Below, piece after piece: positions 35,111 through 47,866 of a DNA stretch of 64,000 nucleotides. The stretch is from Brienomyrus brachyistius. Lineage: Eukaryota; Chordata; Actinopteri; Osteoglossiformes; Mormyridae. Under the pieces are notes generated by a model. The model saw only the letters and a list, made by a program, of their open reading frames with translations, was not told the origin of the DNA and ran no database searches. Made by a program: the position numbers and the translations under genes. The stretch spans positions 23,722,399-23,786,398 of the forward strand of contig NC_064544.1 of NCBI RefSeq assembly GCF_023856365.1. Reading direction: 5' to 3'. Position 1 is the stretch's first letter; each line of letters opens with the position of its first letter.

Positions 35111-36067
35111 TATTTTGCTCACAATGTCTGTGAATTATCTGTGGTAGATGTCTTGCCGTTTTCAGGTAAGTGATTCGAGGAGTTATGGAGCCATCAAGTG
35201 GTAAAATTCAGATACTGCAACTGAATAAATTCGTCCAAATGATTACGAAATATGCTGGAAAATAATCTTTAAATCTTTAAAATGATTTTGCTATCTTTAT
35301 CACATATATTAACTCAGGCATATCAATTCATGATTTAAATTGCATTTGGACACGTACTTGACCCCTTTATTCAATCTGACTTATCTTCCCTTGGATGTTT
35401 TACTGGTACATAGCCAGCAGCCTCCCAAGCAATTCTGTCCAGGGCTCTGGGGTCATTTAACAAGTTTTTGTTCAGTAACGTTTGTGTTGATCAACATGGA
35501 TACTCCCCTCTTCTGGCTGCAGTGGTAGCTGACAGTGAGCACATGGACAGTGATTCCCTGTGCAGTGTGTACTAGAGGGTCAGACTGGTATCAGCGTCAC
35601 ACTGCCATTCAATCTACAACTCCCCACTCGCCTCCTCCCTGGCCAGCAGCTATTCAGTCAGCTCAGAGTGTCCATACCTGGACAGATGGTGGCCCAGCAG
35701 GATGGTGGTTTCATTTGGGGTGGGGGGGGCATGCCACGCCTCCACACCAGCAGCCACAGACCTTGGTGCTTAGGAGCTCTGGGGCAAGCAGCCTGGCTCA
35801 CTGGAGCAAACACACTGGCCCACCAGGTGGGCAGTGCCTTTGTCAGAGGACTCCTGAGTCAGCCAGAGGAGAAGGTCATCCGAAAGGGTACAGTACGTGG
35901 GGGGTGAGGGTGAAGTGTGTGAGTCTAAGGGGGGCACAGGGGGCATCTAGGCCAGACTGGGTTCTAAAACAAATGTAACAGTTTAATTTAATTTGCAATG
36001 ACTCACCTGACCTTCACTTTATACCAGCCAGCTATTAACATACTGTGGAACTACTGCTGTGAAGTAT
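35111..36067. other. Unassigned sequence
   Basis: No recognised gene. Two overlapping plus-strand frames at 35535-35978 are Pro/Gly/Gln-rich. They show no known domain, and no splice or start signal singles either out. Confidence 0.35.
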
Positions 36068-36783
36068 ACAGTCACTGGACACGGTATAGTGCTCACCCTG
36101 CTAATACCGAGATGGACCCCTTTTGCCTTCTGATCTGCCTTAATTATTTGTGGCAAAAGATTTTAAAAAGTGCTTGAAATATTCCTCAGAGACTTTGGAC
36201 CATGTTGACATGACGGCATCCCAAAGTTGCTGCAGATTGTTCAGCTGTACCTTCATGATAAGAGTTCCTTCTTCCACCATATTCCTTACATGCTCTATTG
36301 GATTGAGATCTGGTGACTGTGGAGGCCATTAAGAACAGTGAACTCATTGTCCTGTTCAAGGAATCAGTGAGAGTTGATATGAGCTTTGTGATATGGCGTA
36401 TTATCCTGTTAAAAGTGCCCGTTAGAAGTTGGGTACATTGTGGTCATAAAGGGATGGACATGGGGAGCAACTATACTCAGGTAGGCTGTGGCATTTAAAT
36501 GCTCATTTGGTACTAAGGAGTCCAAAGTGTGCCTAGAAAATACCAGTCCAGGCATTATTACATACCAGCCTGTCTGGCACCAACATCCATGCATGCCACG
36601 TTCAATGCTACTTAAATCACCTTTCTTCTCCATTCTGGTGTTTGATGTCAAAAGTTACTGAATCTCCTGACCTGCATGTGGATGATTTTATACATTGTGC
36701 TGCTGGCATGTGTTTGACTGACTAGATATTTGCTTCTTCAAGCAGTTGAACAAGTGTACCTTATGAGGTGGCCTGTGAGTTTA
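36068..36783 (-). mobile_element. Internally deleted Tc1 element (non-autonomous)
   Basis: Minus-strand copy of a common fish Tc1 family. The left end CAGTCACTGGACAC and right end GGTGGCCTGTGAG are related inverted termini. Family blocks present include CATGCTCTATTGGATTGAGA, TCTGGTGACTGTGGAGGCC, GGATGGACATGGGGAGCAAC and CTTAAATCACCTTTCTTC. The central transposase segment is deleted. The length is about 716 bp, where full family members are about 1.5 kb. Its minus frame carries no usable transposase. Confidence 0.8.
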
Positions 36784-37101
36784 TGTCTAAATACATCCCA
36801 TAGCTTTAGATATAGTGACCCCTAGTGGACGGAGATGAGAAATTATAGAATTTGCTTGGAATGAAAGTCAATTTTTTTTCAAACGTTTTTGTTTTGAGTG
36901 GTAAAGTAATAACACCAATGTGTATGCTTTATATTGTTGATTATACCTGGTGTGCCTTGCTATTGTGCTGTGTGTGCTAATTGTGCTCATGCACAGCACG
37001 GTTTAGGTGTTTTGCGTTTCTATAGTGGTGTTTTATGACATTATTCAATAAATGAGTGTCATTTAAGTTTCCCATTGTTATGTCACAAGCAGGGTACTGT
37101 T
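36784..37101. other. Unassigned sequence between two Tc1 copies
   Basis: Nothing recognised. Confidence 0.4.
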
Positions 37102-38026
37102 CCAGGAACACTTTGAAAACACATCAGATCTGAATTGGAAAAAAAAATCATGCTGGACATCTATACTGGTATGGACTGGGTAATGTATTAGGAATGAAAG
37201 GATGCCACATCGTTTGATGGAAATGAAAATTATCAACCTACAGAGGGTTGAATTCAAAAACACCCGAAAATCAAAGTGAAAAAATGATGCGGCAGGCTAG
37301 GTAAAATGTCATTGTACTGTACTCAGTAGTTTGTATGGCCCCCGTGTACTTGTATGCATGCCTGACAATGTCAGGGCATGGTCCTAATGAAACAACAGAT
37401 GGTGTCCTGAGGGATCTCCTCCCAGATCTGGACTACGGTATCACTGAGCTCAAGGACAGTCTGAGGTGCAACCTGGTGGCATCGGATGGACAAAACATAA
37501 TGTCCCAGAGGTGTTTTATTGGATTTAGGTCAGGCGAGCGTGGGGGGCAGTCAATGGTATCAATTCCTTCATCCTCCAGGAACTGCCTGCATACTCTCAC
37601 CATATGAGGCTGGGCATTGTCGTGCACCAGGAGGATCCCAGGACCAACTGTACATGTTGCAATGTTGGTTAAAGACTTTCTACGGCCCTGTCCAGCTCTC
37701 TTGGAGTAACTGCCTATCTCCTGGAATCTCCTCCACGCCCTTGAGACTGCTGGGAGACACAGCAAACTAGTGAAAAAACAGTCAGAAAAGATGAGGAGGG
37801 AAAAATGCCAGTGGCCTCCACCTGTTAAACCATTCCTGTTTTGGGGGTCGTCTCATTGTTGCCCCTCTAGTGCACCTGATGTTAATTTCATTAACACCAA
37901 AGCAGCTGAAACAGATTAACAACCCCTCTGCTACTTAACTGACCAGATCAATATTCAGAAGTTTAACTGACTTAATGCTATACTCTCATTAATAAGTGTT
38001 CCATTAATTTTTTTTGAGCAGTGTAT
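37102..38026 (-). pseudogene. Tc1 element with internal deletion and Glu-to-Lys transposase
   Basis: Minus-strand Tc1 copy. The right end has ATTTTTTTTGAGCAGTGTAT at about 38007-38026. The left end is cut inside the element (AGGAACACTTTGAAAACACA). The minus frame 37433-37765 has HDNAQPHMVRVCRQFL with the catalytic Asp, then SPDLNPIKHLWD 34 residues on. The last catalytic position is Lys instead of Glu, making DD34K. A large internal part is deleted between the FLEDEGID side and the helix-turn-helix side. A second copy of the same family, with other breakpoints, is at 49756-50735. Confidence 0.85.
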
Positions 38027-40882
38027 ATATATCGTGGTCACATTTTATTACAGTGATTTCCCAGTATCCGCGAATAATATTGGGCATCCCCTTGGCCTGG
38101 TTCAGCCGCTTGGATCCCCAGCAATGAGGATCCTGTGAGCCAGATCACCCTCAGGGAAATGCACCACATGGTTATAGTGCCGTAAGTGGTGCTCCCTCAA
38201 TGCAGGTAATGTGCCTCTAGCAACTGCTCATTCGACACAAAGTCAAACCAGCAGTATCCAATCCTGTTGACACATGTGATGAAGGGCTAAAAGGCAGGAA
38301 TTTGGGTAAACAAAGGGGATTTTATTGAAACTGAAACTGAACAGAACAGGGGCTGGAAAATAAATAGGACCATGAGGGATCAAAAATAGGAGGACTGGTA
38401 TGGGGAAGGACACAGGCTGACTGGAGAAGGGATATTAATGACCAGACTGAGGATGATGAGACAAACAGATACATAAATATCAAGACTAACAAGGAGCAGA
38501 AAGCAACAAGAGAGGAGACAGGAGGGTTAGGTGGGCATGGTGGGTAGGAGGTATGAGTAACCCCACCCTCCCAAAAGGTGAACAGGGAAGGGGACTAAAT
38601 GACAGGGTGGACATACAAGGCTAGGGAAATATGGGATACTTGACAGGACAGGGCATGGCTGGACTCAAAGGGCACACGGGATAGACACCACAAAGACCAG
38701 AGGGACAGAGCTACTGGACAGAACAGGACACATGGCTCCACAATGGGCAGAGAACAGGCAGGGGGCAGACCTGGGATCAAAAGGACAACAGGAGAGGCCA
38801 ACAAAGAAAACCACACTGACAAAACAGTCCAAACATGGAAAAATACCAAGGACATCAGATAAGAGGGACAAGCACCAGACATCAATGAGGACCAGGGAGC
38901 AGGGAGAGAGACAGGGACATTGACAGACAGAACTTGCCACACCAGAACAGGGCAGACAAGAGGGGGAACAACAGAGACAGGGGTGGAAACACCAGAGGGG
39001 TAATAAGAAACACTGGCCAGGGCAAGACAAAGGCAGGACAAGGCACAGTAGCAGGGCTGGCACTAAGGTACAACTGGTGGATACGGGGCATGTCCAGGGA
39101 ACCACCAAGACCTCTCCTGCTGGTCGCAACTGGAGAGTTGTCTGGGCGGACAACGTTGGACCATCAAGAGTCTGGACAGCTGGTGTGTCCCTGTTTCACC
39201 CACCTGGAGACAGAGGTTTGGCCAGCCCTTCTTCTGGGCCCCAGCCAACACCACTGACCACACTGGAACTAGGACTGGGTCAGTGCAAATGTTTTGGCTG
39301 AGGCAGGGGCCCAGGACGTGGGACTTAGGGCACAACCCAGAGGGTCCTACTTTAAGTCTTCTAGCTGGGCATCTTCTAAGTCAGCCATACCCAGCCTGGC
39401 AGTGAGTGGGGAGTCTGGCGATAGCGGGACTGTACAGCATGAAGCAAAGGCCAGCAGGGCATCAGGAGACAAGGCGTGAGCCGACAGGGTGGTGGGAGAT
39501 CAACAGGGTACAGACGGTGGCACTACGAGGCAAGCATGGTGAAGCCGGGGGATTCAGTGCGACCACTGGTGTTCCCTGTGTGATGGCAGATGAGGCAGAG
39601 CAGGCCAAGCAGCCCAGAATAATGTCCCAACCAGAGGAGTGGTCTCATCTGGGTCAGGTTTGGACGGCATGACTGAAGCTGGGCAAGGTGTGGGAGATGT
39701 GGGAGCCTAGGAATTGGGCAGAGCAGCACTTTCGGGACCAGGTACCTGGAGTGCAGGTAGAGCAGCTCACTTGGGGCTGGGTGCCTGAAGCGCAAGTGGA
39801 TCTGCCCTCTCAGGGCCATGTGCAGCAGAGGCAAGGATCGGCTCTGGAGCCACGGCAGAGGCAAGCAGGGAATGAGCCGCTATGGGACTTGCGATGATTG
39901 GGACGAGCAGCAGCCCCTCCTGGGCCCTGCTTGGGAGGTGTGGCGGCGGCCAAAAGAACAGCCTGCTTCCTCTGCATCCTCCTCAGGCGGGCAAAGCTGT
40001 GGAGAAGCAGCAAGCAGAGTGGTTTCAAGGAGTGGATCTCCACCTGCAGTCTGGAAGGCATCCTTGCAGAATCCTGACCTCCTGGATTGCTGTTGCAAGT
40101 GAGGGCATTATTCTCCTCCAACCCTGCACGATTCCTGGAGATCACTTGCACCAGTCCTGGGAGGGGCATGGAGAATTTGCCACTGCCTTGGGAGGCTCAT
40201 TACTGAGTTGTCCGTGCCTGCCAAAATGGCATGTTGTACAATTTGGTAAAACTGAACTTGACGGGGCACAAAAAAATTTAGTATTATGCTATTTCTTATG
40301 TATTAATTCACCATAAACTCATGTTAATTCATCTTTAATGAATCATGATACATGTTTTATCCAAGCAGTTACTAAATTTGTCACTATATCTATTTTGTAA
40401 ATCTTTTTTGAACTACCGAAGTCATGAATAACACAAGTGAAAAACTGATGTTGTGTTTGTTCATTTATAATTGATTATGACATCATTTCTCAAGTAGCAA
40501 CTATATTTGTTAATGATTTGTTTATGATTTATACTTCAGTAGTAACTGAGAAATGTGTATAAGTTAGGAAGAACAACAAACAAATGTGCTTTCGGTGTGA
40601 TTTATTTACAGATAATAACGGTCAATTGGATAAAGCCAAAACAACAAACAGAACACTTCTACCTGAAAATAAAATCTATTTTGCCAAAATAAAAAAAAAC
40701 CTCAAAGACAATGGACTAGACCTGATTAACCCAAAAACAAAGACAAAAAGTGTTAAAGGAACAACGACATATACACAGTCCTACAGTCCTACAGTAATAA
40801 ATAGAATATTTAAGGGTGTAGCACGGCAAACAAGATTGTTGACAGAAATGAATAATGTGCTCTCAAATTGTCAAGTGTATAT
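38027..40882. other. Unassigned, purine-rich GACA/CAGG-type repetitive sequence
   Basis: 38280-39100 is a long low-complexity purine-rich stretch (ACAGG, GGACA and AGACA words) that leaves frames open on both strands. It resembles composite fish repeat sequence rather than a gene. 39100-40250 continues as GC-rich text with frames on both strands and no domain. 40250-40880 is AT-rich and unassigned. Confidence 0.4.
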
Positions 40883-42502
40883 ACAGTCAGGTCCATAAAT
40901 ATTGGGACATCGACACAATTCTAATATTTTTGGCTCTATACACCACCTCAATGGATTTGAAATGAAATGAACAAGATGTGCTTTAACTGCAGACTTTCAG
41001 CTTTAATTTGAGGGTACTTACATACAAATCAGGTGAACGGTGTAGGAATTACAGCAGTTTGTATATCTGCCACCCACTTTTTACGGGACCAAAAGTAATG
41101 GGACAATTGGCTGCTCTGCTGTTCCATGGCCAAGTGTGTGTCATTCCCTCATAATCTAATTTACAAGGAGCAGATAAAAGGTCTAGAGTTCATTTCAAGT
41201 GTGCTATTTGCATTTGGAATCCGTTGCTGTCAACTCTCAATATGAGATGCAAAGAGCTGTCACTATCAGTGAAGCAAGCCGTCATTAGGCTGAAAAATAA
41301 AAACAAACCCATCAGAGAGATACCAAATACATTAGGTGTGGCAAAATCAACTGTTTGGAACATTCTTTAAAAGAAAGATCGCACCGGTGAGCTCAGCAAC
41401 ACCAAAAGAGTTGCAAGACCACGGAAAACAACTGTGGTGGATGACCGAAGAAATCTTTCCCTGGTGAAGAAAAACCCCTTCAGAACCGTTGGCCAGATCA
41501 AGAACACTCTCCAGGAAGTAGGTGTATGTGTGTCAAGGTCAGGCAATCAAGAGAACTTCACCAGAGTGAATACAGAGGGTTCAACTAAAGATGTAAACCA
41601 TTGGTGAGCCTCAAAAACAGGAAGGCCAGATTAGAGTTTGCCAAACAACATCTAAAAAAGCCTTTACAGTTCTGGAACAACATCCTATGGACAGATGAGA
41701 CAAAGATGAACTTGTACCAGAGTGATGGGAAGAGAAGATCCAAAACATACCACCTTATCAGTGAAGCATGGTGGTGGTAGTGTCATGGCGTGGGCATGTA
41801 TGGCTGCCACTGGAACTGGTTCCCTTGTATTTATTGATGATGTGCCTACTGACAAAAGCAGCAGGATGAATTTTGAAGTGTTTCGGGCAATATTATCTGC
41901 TCATATTCAGCCAAATGCTTCAGAACTCATTGGACGGCGCTTCATAGTGCAGATGGACAATGACCTGAAGCATACTGCGAAAGCAACCAAAGAGTTTTTT
42001 AAGGCAAAGAAGTGGAATATTATGCAATTGTCAAGTCAATCACCTGACCTGAATCCGATTGAACGTGTATTTCACTTGCTAAAGACAAAACTGAAGGGGA
42101 AAAACCCCAAGAACAAGCAGGAACAGAAGACAGTTGCAGTTGAGGCCTGGCAGAGCATCAGTAGGGTTGTAACCCAGCGTTTGATGATGCCTGTGCATTC
42201 CGGACTTCAGGCTGTAATTGACTGCAAAGGATTTGCAACCAAGTATTAAAAAGTGAAAGTTTGATTTATGATTGTTAATTTGTCCCATTACTTTTGGTCC
42301 CTTAAAAAGTGGGTGGCAGATATACAAACTGCTGTAATTCCTACACCATTCACCTGATTTGTATGTAAATACCCTCAAATTAAAGCTGAAAGTCTGCAGT
42401 TAAAACACATCTTGTTCATTCCATTTCAAATCCATTGAGGTGGTGTATAGAGCCAAAAAGATTAGAATTGTGTCGATGTCCCAATATTTATGGACCTGAC
42501 TG
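40883..42502 (+). mobile_element. Complete Tc1 element with long terminal inverted repeats
   Basis: Both ends are intact. CAGTCAGGTCCATAAATATT starts at 40883 and its complement ends at 42502, each flanked by the target dinucleotide TA (40881-40882 and 42503-42504). The inverted repeats are about 223 bp each (40883-41106 and 42280-42502), well beyond short Tc1 repeats. The total is 1,620 bp, a normal autonomous Tc1 size, so nothing large is deleted. Only the coding frame is damaged. Confidence 0.92.
41242..42249 (+). pseudogene. Tc1 transposase (DD34E), frame broken in the 5' half
   Basis: Would cut and paste its own element at TA sites. The start region reads MRCKELSLSVKQAVIRLK, a helix-turn-helix entry, and KSTVWNIL is followed by an in-frame TAA near 41367. 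More frameshifts and stops follow between 41540 and 41720. From 41722 the frame is open to TAA at 42247-42249. The second half has SVKHGGGSVMAWACMAATG, then VQMDNDLKHTAK and SPDLNPIERVFHLLK. Thirty-four residues separate the Asp of DN from the Glu of PIE, so the catalytic pair is intact. It is the least damaged catalytic core among the Tc1 copies here. Confidence 0.88.
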
Positions 42503-42785
42503 TATGTAAATGAGTTTGTATTGATGACCGAAGCGTGGCAGCTGTGAGCTAATCCGATGTTGAAAAGTGTTAATAAAGTTTTTCTTCTTGACGGTAAAGA
42601 GACAGGAGTTTAACGTGTGTGTGTCAGTCCTCCATAAAGGTTTATATATTCGGTTTAGTATAATATAATACACGCCATAACCGCTGTAGCATGTATTTCT
42701 GCTAACAAAGACAAAGGAAGGGATCGAGCAAAAAGCATACACTGAAAAACCAAAAGAATCTTATACAGATTGTGAGTCACTAAAT
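42503..42785. other. Unassigned spacer
   Basis: No feature recognised between the Tc1 element and the V-SINE. Confidence 0.4.
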
Positions 42786-43126
42786 GGGGGCGGCATGGTG
42801 GTGCAGTGGTTAGCACTGTTGCCTCACACCTCTGGGATCCAGGTTCGAGTCTCCGCCTGGCTTACATGTGTGTGGAGTTTGCATGTTCTCCCCATGTCGT
42901 CATGGGGTTTTCTCCAGGTACTCCGGATTCCCCCCACAGTCTAAAGACACGGTGAGGCTAATTGGAGTTGCTAAATTGCCCGCATGTGTGCGTGAATGGT
43001 GTGTGAGTGTGCCCTGCGATGGGCTGGCCCCCCATCCTGGGTTGTTCCCTGACTTGCTTCCAGGATAGGCTCCGGACTCCCCACGACCCAGTAGGATAAG
43101 CGATTTGGAAAATGGCTGGATGGATG
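42786..43126 (+). mobile_element. V-SINE of DANA-like type, full length
   Basis: A tRNA-derived SINE head starts with GGGGCGGCATGGTGGTGCAG. The A box is TGGTGCAGTGG (about 42797-42807) and the B box GGTTCGAGTCT (42843-42853), matching RNA polymerase III promoter patterns. The body has TGGAGTTTGCATGTTCTCCC and CACAGTCTAAAGACA, as in zebrafish DANA-type elements. The end is TTGGAAAATGGCTGGATGGA. Other copies or pieces in this window are at 49783, 50634 and 58205. Confidence 0.82.
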
Positions 43127-44039
43127 AATCACTAAATGAATATCTGAGTGTACGCAGGCCAAAAGTGCTGTCTTTTGAAATGTGGTTGGAAAATCAATCC
43201 ACATGAACTGAACTAATGAAAATGCAGGCTGAGATGAACAAAGATGTGAAATGAATCCATGGACTAGAGTTTTACTTGAAATTGCATGGCACGTGACTTA
43301 AAACAGGGCAGCAATACAAAAACAGCATAATCACCTGTGCACCCTGACAACAAACACTTACACACAATTAACATTGCTTTGACTAAACGAATTGTTAGTC
43401 TCTGCAAGTTTGACTGGACGCCCTCATTTGCATTTGCACGCCACACGTGCCACAGCTGCGGGTGTCAGAGTCTAGGATGAGTCATCTCTGTATCTGTGTT
43501 GTTTAAAGCCCTGCTTGCCATCTACATTTGGATCTTAATACCACTGTTTGCTAAGTTGGTTGAACTAGAGCACAGGAAGTCTAACCTTTGATGGGTACTC
43601 AGCATTGTAAAGCCCATGAGTGCCAAACTCACTGAATAGTTATGTAGTGTTACTGCAAATGAGGGATTAAATAACATTGTGGTAATTGTAAATTTAATGG
43701 GTGTGTCATGCAAATATTTTCAGTATATACTAAGTGTAACCATATGCTATTACATTGCCGTACAATATATGCATATTTATATATATGTGTGACAAATAAA
43801 TGAACTATACATCTGTACAGGGCCATATATGGTACACTGCCTGCACATCAGCTGTGGTGATGGGGGTGGTGGGTGGGGGGTTTCAAAACTTTTTGGGGTG
43901 GGGGCTTTGCTGAGGGAGGCCGCTGCATTTATAGGTCTGCAGGCCTTGCCACATGCTAAAATAAGATACCACCAGCACAGAAGCTTCCACTGCACTCTTA
44001 AACCAGCTGCCTAGGCCACATTTATTCAGTATTAACAAA
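43127..44039. other. Unassigned sequence
   Basis: No gene recognised. 43857-43915 is G-rich. The rest is unassigned. Confidence 0.4.
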
Positions 44040-46020
44040 CAACAAATTTATTTTTGTATAGCGCGTTATCACAACATTACATTCTCAAAGCACTTTACAG
44101 CATCCCCACCCAAAGTCTCCAGTAAGTCATAGGCGACAGTGGCAAGGAAAAGCTCCCTAAAAGGAAGAAACCTTGGGAGGCACCAGACTCAAAGGGGGAG
44201 CCCATTCTCCAGAGACTGGCAAGGAATGTCAAATTGGAGAGATGGCTAAGTGCCGAGTCATACTGTCCAAATTATAAAATTTGAGACACAATCGGGGAGC
44301 AGGGGGTAGATGACAAGCCAGTGCCGACACTTCCTCCAATCGCCAGGCAACCAGTAGTATGGCAGCCGGAAATACAGGGAGGATGACACAGGCAGAAGGG
44401 CGAGCTGGATGTAAGGGCGTTATGGGTAGTGGAAACGTCGCATGTAACAGGGTGTGCAACATATCTTGATTGATTGAGGTCTCCAGGCAGCAGACCCCAG
44501 GAGGAGTAGGGGAAATAAAATGTGCAATTAACCAAAGTAGGGGAGACTATAGGCAGTGTAAACAGTTAGGTGAGTGCAATATGAAGTGCAAAGTGCAAGC
44601 TCCGGCAGATATGGCTATGGCAGCATAAGTAGGAGGGAGAGGCAAGTGGGAATGCAGGCATGGGGAGTCCCTGAAATGTCAGCACTTAAAACCCCACAAG
44701 GGATTGTGAAGTTAGAGTGACAGCACTGACAGTCCGGTTTATCCAAAGGTGCCAATGGCACCGATCCCCACCCAGCTCTACACCTCACTACAGATCTAAA
44801 TGGGGGTGAACAATTAGCTAAATCTAGGACTAGAGTCCCTATTAGCTAAACTAAACAGGTGTGTTTTTAGTTTAGACTTGAATATTGAGACTGAGCCTGA
44901 AACCCGCACATCAGGAGGAAGATCATTCCACAGCTGAGGAGCTCTATACACTCTAGGAGAAAGTTCTGCAGCCTGCCGTAGCTCTTTCTACCATAGGTAC
45001 TAACAGATATCCTGTGCCCTGAGAATGAAGCAAGCGTGGAGGGTTGTATGAGGTCAGCAGGTCACTAAGGTATTCCGTGCAAGGCCATTCAGTGCTTTAT
45101 AGGTTAACAGCAGTATTTTATAGTCAATCTGAGACAATGAGGGCAAACTGATAGCGATCAGTTAAATATGAACGGGACCAAGAGAGAACTGTCCCCTTAA
45201 TGCCAACCACACATTCTAGCCGGTCCAAGAGGATATTATGGTCCACAGTATTGATTGCTGTAGTAAAATCCAGTAATACCAGCAGAGATATACAGCCACG
45301 GTCAGAAGCCATAAGCAAATCATTCATTACTTTGACTAGAGTGGTTTCTGTGCTATGGTTTGGTCTAAAGCCAGACTGATATAATTCATTAGTATTACAG
45401 TATTTTTCTGTAGGAAAGAAGAGAAAGAAGCTGACGAACTACAACCTTTTCCATGATCGTTGAAATGAAAGGAAGATTTGAGATAGAATCTATAGTTTCC
45501 TAAAACACTAGGTTCAAGATTTGGTTTCTTTAGGATGGGTCTAATAACAGCCATTTTAAAAGATTTTGGAACATATCCAAGCCTAAGAGATGAGTTTAAC
45601 ACATTTAACTGGGTAGTGCTAATCTGTGGTGCAATTTCCTTGAAGAATTTTGTAGGAATTGGGTCTACGATGATAGTACAGAATTTACAGAAGGAAACTA
45701 AACTCAAAAGTTCTGAGTGTTTTATATGAAGGAAAGATTCAAAGGTCTCATTATTGGTAGGCATAAGACTAGCCAGAGGCTGGCAGCCATAAGTAGCTAA
45801 GGATGTGCACTAGATGGTATGTCTGATCTTAGTTATTTTACCATTAAAAAATGTAATAAAGTCATCACTCTTAAGAGCTTGCAGGACTTGCAAGTTTAAT
45901 GAAGAATTGTGTGTTAACTTAGCCATGGATTCAAATAGGAATTTAGGATTGGTTTTGTTCACGTCTATTAATCTGGAGAGGTTCAAGGTATTTATTTGCT
46001 ATTTTGATTACTGGGATCGA
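44040..46020 (-). mobile_element. L2/Maui-type LINE fragment, internally deleted
   Basis: Minus-strand LINE. Its 3' region lies at the left (GTATAGCGCGTTATCACAAC, AAACCTTGGGAGGCACCAGA) and is the same sequence type nested at 13544-14124. The minus frame 45336-45764 reads VDPIPTKFFKEIAPQIS, LNSSLRLGYVPKSFKMAVI and KKPNLEPSVLGNYR, the region before the reverse-transcriptase core. 45124-45327 reads MNDLLMASDRGCISLLVLLD then VDHNILLDRLE, which is RT motif A with the catalytic Asp kept. The YADD region and everything after it are missing, and noncoding 3' sequence follows directly. The L2 clade is assigned from the VDHNILLDRL context. Confidence 0.75.
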
Positions 46021-46089
46021 TAGATGATGACTTAATGGACTCATTTTTGGGCAAATCTTAATTTCGACGAAAATTAACTTTGACAGTTT

Positions 46090-46327
46090 TGACTCTAGCT
46101 CATAATCAGCCTGTGCGCATTCCGACTCATTTTGCCAGCACGGGTCACATATGTGTCCTTATTATTCAGGTGGATGAGGACCAGATGTAGGGCGGTGGCA
46201 ATGGCAGGATCTGTTGAGCAGTGGGGGTGATAGACAAACTGCAGTGGGTCCAGCAAGGGGGGCAACAGGGTCTTAATACAGTATGCCTCATGATGAGCCT
46301 CTCGAAGCACTTCATCTGTGTGAGTGC
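46090..46327 (-). pseudogene. Rex1/CR1-like reverse transcriptase fragment
   Basis: The minus frame reads [13 protein letters not shown], with a second frame continuing [20 protein letters not shown] and [14 protein letters not shown]. This is the block that begins the RT domain of CR1/Rex1-type LINEs, where DPLQFAYRPNRSTDDAI-like sequence is usual. One frameshift separates the two halves. The fragment is cut at both ends: to the left it gives way to unrelated sequence, to the right to a TAGAA-tailed repeat. Confidence 0.65.
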
Positions 46328-46580
46328 AACCATAGAATAGAATAGAATAAAATAGAATAGAAACACTTTATTGAGAATATTGGGGAAATTCTCTTTTCAT
46401 TTTACCCCATCTTGCTCTCCATGCAGATAAGAGCAAGCTTGAGGGGCACAGCAAAGGGGCAGCTGCCTGCAGGCCGCCTGTTGGGGGTTAAGGGCCTTAC
46501 TTAACGGCCCACAGACCAGTAATTATTCTGCTGAGGTCCACACTGGAGACCTTCTGATCACAGGCATAACGGCTTAACTT
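46328..46580 (-). mobile_element. SINE-like repeat with TAGAA-type tail
   Basis: It starts on plus with repeated ATAGAATAGAATAGAATA, then ACACTTTATTGAGAATATTG. Later come GGGGTTAAGGGCCTTACTTA and GGAGACCTTCTGATCACAGG. The tail-first order on plus places the element on minus. It is probably a tRNA-derived SINE mobilised by a LINE partner; that is inference. Confidence 0.55.
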
Positions 46581-47619
46581 AACAATTGTTAATTATTATT
46601 TTATGAAGATGTCTCCTTTTACCTATGGCAAAATATTAAACAAAATAATTATAACCAAAAACTACCTGAAAGTGTAAAGATTTGTCCTTCTCCACACCTC
46701 AGCCATGAGTATTTAGTTAGAGGTTTATTGGAAACGAAAAGCTGCTTTCTTGTGAGCCACACAGGACAGGGACTGGAAGGTTTCACACTCCATCAGAGCT
46801 AAATTGCTGTACTCAGGCGACTGTGAGCCATTCTCTTCTGCTGTGTGGGGGTCCTCCCTGCCCTTATTATTACTGTGGCTTCTATCTCCCCCTTCAATGC
46901 AGTCTTTGCCTTGACTTTAACACTCCTTCAATGAGGCTTTGGCATCACTCTGGAAAAATTCTGGCCCACTCTTTTCATGGCAAAGTTTACATTTCAGCCA
47001 TAGGGTTTTAGACTATGAACTGCCCATTTAAGGTCCCGCCTGAGCATCTCAAGGGGGCTGGAGCCTGTCTAGTTTAAGGGGGCAATTACTTTGTCACTTG
47101 GGTGATATGGGTGTTGGTGAATTGCTTTCCTTCAATGAATCAAACAATGATTTAAAATCTGTGTGTTATGTTTACTCAGGTGGTCCTTTGTATTATCCTA
47201 AGTTTATCTGAAACCAGAAAAAAAGAGGGAACCAGGCAGTAGTTAAACACTGTATCATTGCATTGTATCTATTCCAAGATTGTAACAATATTTGGAAGTA
47301 TGTGTAGGTATAGTGTGTGCAATAATAACTTTACTAATCATTTTCCCAGAAATTTTCAGTACGATAAATATCTTAGCACTCATTCAATTTTAGGTTCTGC
47401 AATCATCAAAAACTTTTTGCAGAGCATTGCTGTAGTGAGCTGTTTTTTATATATATCTGTGCACTTCTCGTTAATTAATGAATCAACACGTTTCCCCTCT
47501 GATCAGTTTTACTGGCATGGAGCTTTCACCCTGCATGGATGTCTTTTATTCATTGCATCATTCTCTCAAATCGCTAAACAACGTATTTTGTGAAAATTCA
47601 AGGAAGGTGGCTTTTTCTC
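46581..47619. other. Unassigned sequence
   Basis: No recognisable gene or repeat. A 111-codon plus frame (47258-47593) has no recognisable motif. Confidence 0.35.
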
Positions 47620-47866
47620 AGATGCTGGAACCATGATGTCTGGCTCCAACAATCACACCGCATTTAAGATCACATGACTTTTCTATTCTGATGCTCAGCC
47701 TCACGGTAACTGACCCTGATCCTGTCTGCATGCTTTGTGTATTTAGTTTTTTGATTTATAGATTTAGTAGTCTATAAAAAATCTATAGTTATAGATTTTT
47801 TGTTTGTAGATGCAGGCTGTTTGCATTAACAAGCAGGTGCACCTAATAAAGTGGATAATAAATGGA
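47620..47866 (-). mobile_element. Tc1 end fragment, same family as 36068
   Basis: It carries ATTCTGATGCTCAGC, GTCTGCATGC and GCATTAACAAGCAGGTGCAC followed by CTAATAAAGTGG, which is the terminal part of the family seen at 36068-36783. An AT-rich insert (TTTATAGATTTAGTAGTCTA and its partial mirror) interrupts it near 47750-47800. No transposase coding remains. Confidence 0.6.

Noticed and set aside
35535..35978. Pro/Gln-rich plus frames as a candidate exon
   Set aside because: Two overlapping frames are equally open, there is no domain, and there is no splice-site pair that favours one.
38595..39153. Overlapping minus frames of 148 and 162 codons, Ser/Cys/Leu-rich
   Set aside because: They are complementary to a low-complexity purine-rich stretch, and the plus strand is open too. 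No motif is present.
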